From Roseburia sp. CAG:10041_57 (GTDB lineage: Bacteria > Bacillota > Clostridia > Lachnospirales > Lachnospiraceae): a stretch of 26,048 nucleotides of DNA. Under the pieces are notes generated by a model. That model saw only the letters and a program-made list of their open reading frames with translations, made no database searches and had not been told where the DNA came from. The stretch spans positions 1 through 26,048 of the forward strand of contig MNTL01000087.1 of the NCBI GenBank assembly GCA_001916965.1, in the 5' to 3' direction. Positions 20,505-26,048 of the stretch are shown here, piece after piece. A program made the translations under genes and the position numbers. Position 1 is the first letter of the stretch, and each line of letters starts with the position of its first letter.

Positions 20505-21530
20505 ATGTATTATATATTACTAACGGCTCAACAAGCCGCAACGCAGGCGGCAAGTGCCGCCCAAGAAGCTACAACTCAAGCTCCATCTAACGATATTATA
20601 GGTATTGGCGGAATTATAGCGACCTTATTAGTTGGTATAGTTACCTGCTTAGTCACATGGAAATTAACGATGAAAAGCATTAAGCAGTAAAAAATATCAT
20701 ATAACATACAGGTCTTTCCTATTCTTTCTAATTCTGTAACCCAAAATACAGATATTAACTTAGATGACTTAAAAATACAATACAAAGACAAAGAATTGTT
20801 GAATCCTTGTTTACTAGCCTTAGAAATTGTAAACATTGGTAACGAAGCAATAAATGAACCGCCTATCAAAATTCGGAATGATGAAGATATAGAAATAATT
20901 CCCGGCTATTTTGAAGATATTCCAGCGGGATATGAGAACTTATGGAGTTTTGACAAAACTAGTCCTCATTCTTGTAATATTTTGCTAAAGCACATCAATC
21001 CAAAGCAAGTTGTTAAAACCAGATTTTTTTTAGATAATCTTCCTCAAAAAAAGATTATTTTTGAATGTCCCATGCAAAATGTACAAACACAAGAGGTTGC
21101 TTATAACAATGCAAATACCACTAATAAAATAACGGTATCTTCCAAATCAAATTTTATACTAATGGCTATTACTGCACTACTATTTATTTCTATGCAACAA
21201 TGGAGTTATTACATAAGTGAATTTATTTGGTTTACAGGAATACATTTACGCACAAATGGAGCAGTTGCATTTATTATGTCGTTGCTTTTGCTTACTATTA
21301 TCATCAATGTATATGGCGTTCCAATTATTGATAAGTATATTAAATCACACCCCAAACGAACCACTTTTATTAAATTAACAATGGCTATTGTGAGTATTAT
21401 TTTACTTATGTTAATAATATTCGATTTTATAATTGTTCACCCTATCCTGCAAATAATTACCGCAATTATTGTTATTGTGTTATTATCACTACTTATTCAC
21501 TTTTTATTTATATCAAAAAACACACGATAA
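20505..21530 (+). pseudogene. Membrane protein gene interrupted by one in-frame TAA
   Basis: ATG 20505, preceded by AGGAGGT, opens a protein with an Ala/Gln/Thr-rich start (AATQAASAAQEATTQAPS) and one membrane helix (IIGIGGIIATLLVGIVTCLV), followed by TWKLTMKSIKQ and TAA at 20688-20690. The same frame continues without break: KISYNIQVFPILSNSVTQNT, then a beta-rich soluble region (NPCLLALEIVNIGNEAINEP) and four hydrophobic segments near the C-terminus, ending at 21530. Removing one codon gives a coherent protein of about 341 residues, so the gene has a single nonsense codon. There is no strong new start after it (only TTG 20796). Function is unknown; the fold, one anchor plus a cytoplasmic domain plus a terminal membrane bundle, is all that can be seen. 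The DNA is AT-rich compared with the element that follows. Confidence 0.7.
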
Positions 21531-21556
21531 TTTTACTAACAAACCTATATTTCAAG

Positions 21557-21587
21557 TAGACGTTCAGCAATGAGCGTCTATTTTTTT
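21557..21587 (+). terminator. Intrinsic terminator before the integrative element genes
   Basis: TAGACG (21557-21562) and CGTCTA (21575-21580) form a stem followed by TTTTTTT. Confidence 0.75.
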
Positions 21588-21617
21588 ACCCCAAAACCAG
21601 AAAGGAGCTGATACACC

Positions 21618-22616
21618 ATGCCTGTATTCCGAGTGGAAAAGACAAACAGCTACACAGTTATGTCGAACCACCACCTGCGCAACCCAGATTTAACCCTAAA
21701 GGCAAAGGGACTTCTTTCTCTTATGCTCTCACTTCCCGAAAATTGGGACTACACCTTAAAGGGGCTGTCCTGTATCTGCCGGGAAAATGTTGACGCTATC
21801 CGCACCGCTGTATGGGAGCTGGAAAAAGCCGGGTACATTACCCGCAGACAGGGACGAGATGAAAAAGGGAAAATGACCGCTATTGAATACACAATATATG
21901 AATTTCCTCAGCCACCAAAGCCCAAAAAACCGGTGTTGGAAAATCCAATATCGGATAACCCGACAACGGAAATCCCGGTATCGGAAAATCCAACGCAATT
22001 AAATAAAGATAGATCAACCAAAGATTTATTAAATACAGATGTATCAAGTACCTATTCCATTCCTTTCCAGAAAGAAGCGGCTGCACCGCAGGAACGGAAG
22101 CGGTTCCATTGCTTTGCCTGCCAGGCAGACGGGGATGTGATTGATTTCGCATCCCGGCTGCATGGTCTGGACGCAAAGGAAGCGGCAAAGCGGCTGGCGG
22201 CAGACTTTGGAATCCACTATGACGGGCAGGGACGGGCTTCTCCCCGTCCGGTCAAGCCAAAAATTTCTGAAAAGCTGAAACAATATCAGGCAGAGCAGCG
22301 CTTTTTCCGGGTGTATGCAGACTACCTGCACTTGATGAAAGACTGGCGCAGCCTGTATGCGCGCAGGACACCAGAAGAAAACTGGCACCCGCTGTTTGTG
22401 GAGGCATTGCAGAATCAGGACTATGTGGAATACCTGCTGGATAGCTACCTGTCCGGCACCGAAGAAGAACGGGCGGAGCTTGCTTTCGCCCAGGGAAAGG
22501 AGGTGACGGGGCTTGAACGGAGAATATCCGAGTATCGGCGAAGCACAGACCGGAACCGAAGTCCAGTCCATGACTGGGGCAGGGAACTTCTTCCCACCGG
22601 CACCGATGGCAGATGA
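21618..22616 (+). CDS. Fusion: replication-initiator N-terminus + CHC2 primase C-terminus
   Basis: A 332-codon frame with AAAGGAGCTG before ATG 21618. Residues 1 to about 150 (MPVFRVEKTNSYTVMSNHHL; LTLKAKGLLSLMLSLPENWD; CRENVDAIRTAVWELEKAGY) are the winged-helix N-terminus of the replication-initiator protein common in Firmicutes integrative elements (DUF6017-type). From about residue 158 (KRFHCFACQADGDVIDFASR) the sequence is the second half of a CHC2-type primase: the C-x-x-C of the zinc finger is present, but the preceding C-P-x-H part is gone, and the rest (FRVYADYLHLMKDWRSLYAR) is normal. The two are usually separate genes on either side of the conjugation module, so an in-frame deletion is the best explanation. 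The end overlaps the VirE-like gene by 104 bases. Confidence 0.75.
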   Translation: MPVFRVEKTNSYTVMSNHHLRNPDLTLKAKGLLSLMLSLPENWDYTLKGLSCICRENVDAIRTAVWELEKAGYITRRQGRDEKGKMTAIEYTIYEFPQPPKPKKPVLENPISDNPTTEIPVSENPTQLNKDRSTKDLLNTDVSSTYSIPFQKEAAAPQERKRFHCFACQADGDVIDFASRLHGLDAKEAAKRLAADFGIHYDGQGRASPRPVKPKISEKLKQYQAEQRFFRVYADYLHLMKDWRSLYARRTPEENWHPLFVEALQNQDYVEYLLDSYLSGTEEERAELAFAQGKEVTGLERRISEYRRSTDRNRSPVHDWGRELLPTGTDGR

Positions 22617-23928
22617 GATCAGGGAACACCTGGCTACCACCCAAAAGGGGCAGACCGCCAACACCATCGGCAACTGCATGATCGTGTTCCGGGCAGACTC
22701 CATGTTAAGGGGCGTAATCCGGCTGAACCTGCTGACAGAGCGGGTGGACATTGTACGGGATCTGGGCTGGCGCCGGATGACTGCCGCCCTGACGGACACG
22801 GATATGAAATACCTGCGGCTGTATTTTGAAGAAAACTATGGGATTACCAGCAGCCCGAAAATTGAGGACGCCCTGGCGATTATCGCCAATGAAAACCGCT
22901 ACCACCCCATTCAGGACTGCCTGGCTTCCCTTGTCTGGGATAAAGTCCCACGGATTCGGGGCTGCCTGCACCATTTTCTGGGTGCAGAGTAGAGCGATTA
23001 TGTGGAGACCTGCCTGACCCACTTCCTCTTAGGGGCAATCAACTGGGTATTTCATCCCGGCTGCAAATACGAGGAAATGCTCTGCCTGGTGGGCGGTCAG
23101 GGAGCCGGTAAGTCCACGTTCTTCCGACTGCTTGCCATCCAGGACGAATGGTTTTCGGATGATTTGAAGCAGTTAAGCGACAATGATGTGTTTGAGAAGC
23201 TGCAAGGTCATTGGATTATCGAAATGTCGGAAATGCTGGCAACCAGCAATGCGAAAAGCATTGAGGAAATCCGCTCTTTCATCAGCCGCCAGAAAGAAAC
23301 CTACCGTACCCGTTACGAAAGCCAGCCCAAAGACCGGCTCCGGCAGTGTGTCTTTGGAGGCACATCGAATACCGTGGACTTTCTTCCCCTTGACCGGGCG
23401 GGCAACCGGCGTTTCCTGCCGGTTATGACAGACCCAAACGAAGCGGAGGTTCACATCCTGGACAATGAAGCCGAGTCCAGAGCCTATCTGTTGCAGGTAT
23501 GGGCGGAGGCAATGGAGATTTACCGCCGAGGGGACTACTCCATGAAATTCAGCGTCCAGATGCAGAAAGAATTGAAGCTGGTTCAGCAGAACTTCATGCA
23601 GGAGGACACGGATGCCGGTATCATCCTGGATTTTCTGGAGCGCTACAAGGGAGACAAGGTATGCTGCAAGCTGCTGTACCGGGAAGCCCTGCGGCTTTAT
23701 GACGAGCCGAAGAAATGGAAGCTCCATGACATCAGCGAGATCATGCGTACCTATGCCAAAGGCTGGCGCTATTTTGAAAATCCCCGGTCATTCGGGGGCG
23801 AATATGGCAGGCAGAAAGGCTGGGAACGAATCCCTGACAACCAACTGTCCGGCAACCAGGATGGATTTCAGGCGCTGACCGAGGCGGAGGCAGAGCAGAT
23901 CGAGTTGGTTTTCCAAAAGACCGCCTAA
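22513..23928 (+). pseudogene. VirE-like P-loop protein interrupted by one in-frame TAG
   Basis: A perfect Shine-Dalgarno AAAGGAGGTGA (22496-22506) precedes TTG 22513; the first ATG, 22570, lacks one. The protein reads MADEIREHLATTQKGQTANT (about 32-51) and proceeds to HHFLGAE, where TAG occurs at 22990-22992. The frame then continues SDYVETCLTHFLLGAINWVF into Walker A GGQGAGKS (about 194-201), HWIIEMSEM, and FGGTSNTVDFLPLDRAGNRR (sensor/arginine region). This is the virulence-associated E (PF05272) superfamily-3-like helicase/ATPase fold that follows CHC2 primases in such elements. One nonsense codon separates the primer-side domain from the ATPase. Restart at GTG 23002 or readthrough could still give the ATPase part. 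It ends with an Asn/Gln-rich tail (DNQLSGNQDG). Confidence 0.8.
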
Positions 23929-24198
23929 AAAACAGTGTTGGTTGCAGGGATGATTGCCGGGTTTGTTGCCCGGTTGGTTGCCGGAAAAGAAACGCCCGTC
24001 AAAGGTAAAAGCCTTACAGAATCAGGCGTTCCCATGAATTTCCCATCCCCTGACAACCAAAGCAACTAAGAATCAGGAAGAAAAAATAAAAAGTAACCAA
24101 TCACAGCCGGAAACAGGTTCAGAGGTTTTTAGCGGTAAGTTGCCGCAGTTTGTTGCCGCCTCTCCCTGCCCGGCTATTTTTATATGGAGGTATTGCTT
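23929..24198 (+). other. Non-coding stretch with degenerate GTTTGTTGCCGG repeats
   Basis: Between the VirE-like stop and the small protein, variants of GTTGGTTGCAGG, TGATTGCCGGG, TTTGTTGCCCGG and TTGGTTGCCGG follow each other at 23937-23984, with related TTGCCGC copies at 24136-24160. Short frames here look like a decayed extension of the preceding gene. No promoter or terminator is obvious. Confidence 0.4.
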
Positions 24199-24375
24199 AT
24201 GGCAGAAAATAAAGGAACAAAGAAGTCCCCGGATACCGGGAAGAACAAAAAGGTGCTGTTCATCGTGAGCCGGGAGTTTTCCGGACAGCAGACCATGCGG
24301 CAGGCGTTCGAGCAGCTCATTGAGCGGCAGACCTGCGAGCATTTCGAGGAATGGATGGGACAAAAAGCCAGTTAA
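24199..24375 (+). CDS. Small element-encoded protein preceding the recombinase
   Basis: This 58-residue protein starts at ATG 24199 with TGGAGG 9 bases upstream: MAENKGTKKSPDTGKNKKVL, then FIVSREFSGQQTMRQAFEQL and IERQTCEHFEEWMGQKAS. It has a basic N-terminus and an amphipathic C-terminal helix. Small proteins of this kind often sit directly in front of TnpX-type recombinases in Clostridia; its function is unknown, and a regulatory or DNA-binding accessory role is only a guess from position. The stop is 81 bases before the recombinase start, with a TATAAT (24417-24422) between them. Confidence 0.65.
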   Translation: MAENKGTKKSPDTGKNKKVLFIVSREFSGQQTMRQAFEQLIERQTCEHFEEWMGQKAS

Positions 24376-24416
24376 CCACACGAAAACCGATTGCTATTTG
24401 GACGGGGGCATGGTAC

Positions 24417-24450
24417 TATAATGGTATCGTGTCCCTGTTCGTAGAAGGAG
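24417..24450 (+). promoter_or_regulatory. Possible -10 box and ribosome-binding site of the recombinase
   Basis: TATAAT (24417-24422) without a convincing -35 partner (nearest TTGGAC at a 13-base spacing) is followed by AGAAGGAG (24443-24450), 6 bases before ATG 24457. Confidence 0.4.
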
Positions 24451-24456
24451 ACTACT

Positions 24457-26048
24457 ATGAGCAGGAAAAAACAAACAAATCAGAAGATCACCGCCCTCTA
24501 TTGCCGAATCTCTCTCGACGATGGCGGCGATAATGAAAGCATGAGTATCAGCAACCAGAAGCTGCTGCTCAAAGACCATGCCGAAAAATTAGGTATGTTC
24601 CAGTACGAATACTATGTGGACGATGGGTACACAGGACGCAACTTCAACCGCCCCTCTTTCCGGCGAATGATCGCTGATATTGAGGCGGGGAAAGTGGGCT
24701 GCGTCATTACCAAAGACCTCTCCAGATTGGGACGTAACTACATTGAAGCAGGCACTTATATCGAAATCTTTTTCCCAAAACACAATGTAAGATATATCGC
24801 TGTGACAGACGGCGTAGACAGCCTGACCAGCCCGGAACTGGACATCACGCCGTTTAAGAACATCCTGAACGATATGTACAGCCGGGATATTTCCAAAAAG
24901 GTGCTGGCTGGACGTATGACCCGCTCCCGCCAGGGGAAGTTCTGCGGAGGGACGCCGCCCTATGGCTTGAAGCGTGACCCGGAGGAAAAGGGACATTTAC
25001 TGATTGACCCGGAGACTGCGCCGGTCATCCGCAAAATCTATGATATGGCGCTGGACGGCTGGGGCTGCATGCGGATTGCCAAACGGCTGATGGAGGATAA
25101 AGCCCCCATTACCCATGTGAAAACACAGACGGAATGTGATGTGAATTACTACTACTGGAGCGCCAGCAGGATCAGCCACATCTTACGCAATCCCTTTTAT
25201 AAAGGGGCGCACCTGGTCTGCCGGACACACCAGAAAGGAATCCGCTCCGGTACGGTGGACATTATCCCCCGTGAAGATTGGGAAATCATTGAAAACTGCC
25301 ACGAAGCGATTGTCACGCCGGAGGAATGGGACAAGGTTCAGGAGCTGATTGACGGCAGACCTGCCATCATGGAGGGCAATGCCTGCCCCTTTTACAACAT
25401 CTTCCACGGCATTATCTACTGTGCTACCTGCGGGAAGTCCATGCAGGTACGGTATGAAAAGGTAGGACGCACCGGAAAAAGCCGCTTTACCGGCAAAATG
25501 AGGGAGCCTATCGACAAGGCATACTACATCTGCCAGACCTACAACCGGCTGGGAAAGAACGCCTGCACCAGCCACAAGATTGAGGCAAGGGATTTGTATG
25601 ACCTGGTATTGAAAGACATTCAGGAGCTGGCGGCAATGGCTTTACAGGATGCGGATGCGTTTTATAGCCGGTTGTGCCGCCGAATGGAGCGCCAGTACCA
25701 GACAGACGCTTCCGAGGCACAGAGGGAATGTGAAAAACTGGAAGTCCGGAACCAGGAAATCGACGATTTGTTTTTGAATCTGTACACCGATAAGGCAAAG
25801 GGGATTTTATCGGAACAGCGCTTTCTGAAGCTGACCTCCGCTATGGAGCAGGAACAGGAAGCGAACCGGAAACGCCTGCAAGACCTGTCTCTGCTGATAC
25901 GCCGTACAGAATCCCAGGAAAGCGATGTACAGACCTTTATCCATGAAATCCGCCAGTATGCTGCCATTCAGGAACTGGACGAAGCCATGCTGCACCGTCT
26001 GATCAGCCGGATTGTAGTCGGCGAAATGAAGAAAGTGGATGGACAGAA
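24457..26048 (+). CDS. Large serine recombinase, TnpX/TndX type (3' end outside window)
   Basis: 530 codons are visible and open at the window end. Recombinases of this group catalyse excision and integration of conjugative and mobilisable elements through a Ser-DNA intermediate. The resolvase-type catalytic domain begins KITALYCRISLDDGGDNESM, with nucleophile Ser19, then SISNQKLLL and TKDLSRLGRNYIEAG (conserved Arg residues, about 88-102). The recombinase domain follows (CGGTPPYGLKRDPEEKGHLL; WSASRISHILRNPFYKGAHL), then a zinc ribbon with CATCGKS and later YYICQTYNRLGKNACTSH, and a long charged coiled coil (MERQYQTDASEAQRECEKLE). All key residues seen are intact, so the enzyme may be active even though the neighbouring element genes are damaged. 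AGAAGGAG precedes the ATG. Confidence 0.92.
   Translation, partial: MSRKKQTNQKITALYCRISLDDGGDNESMSISNQKLLLKDHAEKLGMFQYEYYVDDGYTGRNFNRPSFRRMIADIEAGKVGCVITKDLSRLGRNYIEAGTYIEIFFPKHNVRYIAVTDGVDSLTSPELDITPFKNILNDMYSRDISKKVLAGRMTRSRQGKFCGGTPPYGLKRDPEEKGHLLIDPETAPVIRKIYDMALDGWGCMRIAKRLMEDKAPITHVKTQTECDVNYYYWSASRISHILRNPFYKGAHLVCRTHQKGIRSGTVDIIPREDWEIIENCHEAIVTPEEWDKVQELIDGRPAIMEGNACPFYNIFHGIIYCATCGKSMQVRYEKVGRTGKSRFTGKMREPIDKAYYICQTYNRLGKNACTSHKIEARDLYDLVLKDIQELAAMALQDADAFYSRLCRRMERQYQTDASEAQRECEKLEVRNQEIDDLFLNLYTDKAKGILSEQRFLKLTSAMEQEQEANRKRLQDLSLLIRRTESQESDVQTFIHEIRQYAAIQELDEAMLHRLISRIVVGEMKKVDGQ

Noticed and set aside
22044..22799. 251-codon open frame antisense to the initiator/primase and VirE-like genes
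   Set aside because: It is a GC-rich shadow frame; the plus strand has recognisable domains across the same interval.

Overview
The window reads as a low-to-mid GC Firmicutes chromosome. Protein resemblance and signals (T-box leader, MarR/MATE pairs, clostripain-like lipoprotein, TnpX/TndX-type serine recombinase) point to a gut Lachnospiraceae such as Blautia, Dorea or Ruminococcus relatives. From about 21.6 kb to the end the sequence is visibly GC-richer and has mobile-element gene content.

Layout. 1-1000 is decayed: the start of a SAM methyltransferase, the C-terminal part of a DUF4037 nucleotidyltransferase-like protein, a chimeric tRNA-Arg(CCU)-like gene and the first 24 codons of metF. 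1064-3783 holds a YczE/YitT-like membrane protein, a MATE fragment, and a MarR-MATE operon whose promoter overlaps a palindromic operator. 3885-6048 is a threonine T-box leader, thrS without a TGS domain, and a bidirectional terminator. 6076-7994 is a leftward operon: truncated NUDIX, GNAT and a MYG1-family protein with an extra C-terminal domain. 8014-8498 is a large structured repeat made of two inverted copies of one palindromic element. 8500-11978 carries two AAA ATPases of different families, each with a nuclease-like C-terminal region, around a truncated S51 peptidase; the first has three 33-bp-spaced iterons upstream. 12000-14167 is an ABC exporter behind a leader with a 13-codon ORF and three mutually exclusive pairing segments, then an MFS fragment. 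14234-16243 is a clostripain-family lipoprotein; 16325-17783 is a second MATE pump. 17797-19289 has remnants of a DUF3791/DUF3990 pair and of a DUF6198-cytidylate-kinase-like gene, then a MarR gene with an 18-bp-arm palindromic operator, divergent from a SAM methyltransferase. 20038-21587 has a GNAT fragment, a possible small membrane protein, and a membrane protein gene interrupted by one in-frame TAA.

21618-26048 is the remaining end of an integrative element: a replication-initiator N-terminus fused to the C-terminal part of a CHC2 primase, a VirE-like P-loop protein interrupted by one in-frame TAG, a small conserved-looking protein, and a large serine recombinase running off the window. 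I infer that an internal deletion removed the conjugation module.

The most interesting items are the leader switch before the ABC exporter, the double palindromic repeat, the chimeric tRNA (a likely integration scar), the iterons before the AAA/DUF4143 gene, the two single-codon interruptions, and the number of in-frame gene junctions that look like deletion scars. All family assignments are from reading the protein sequences; no database search was run.
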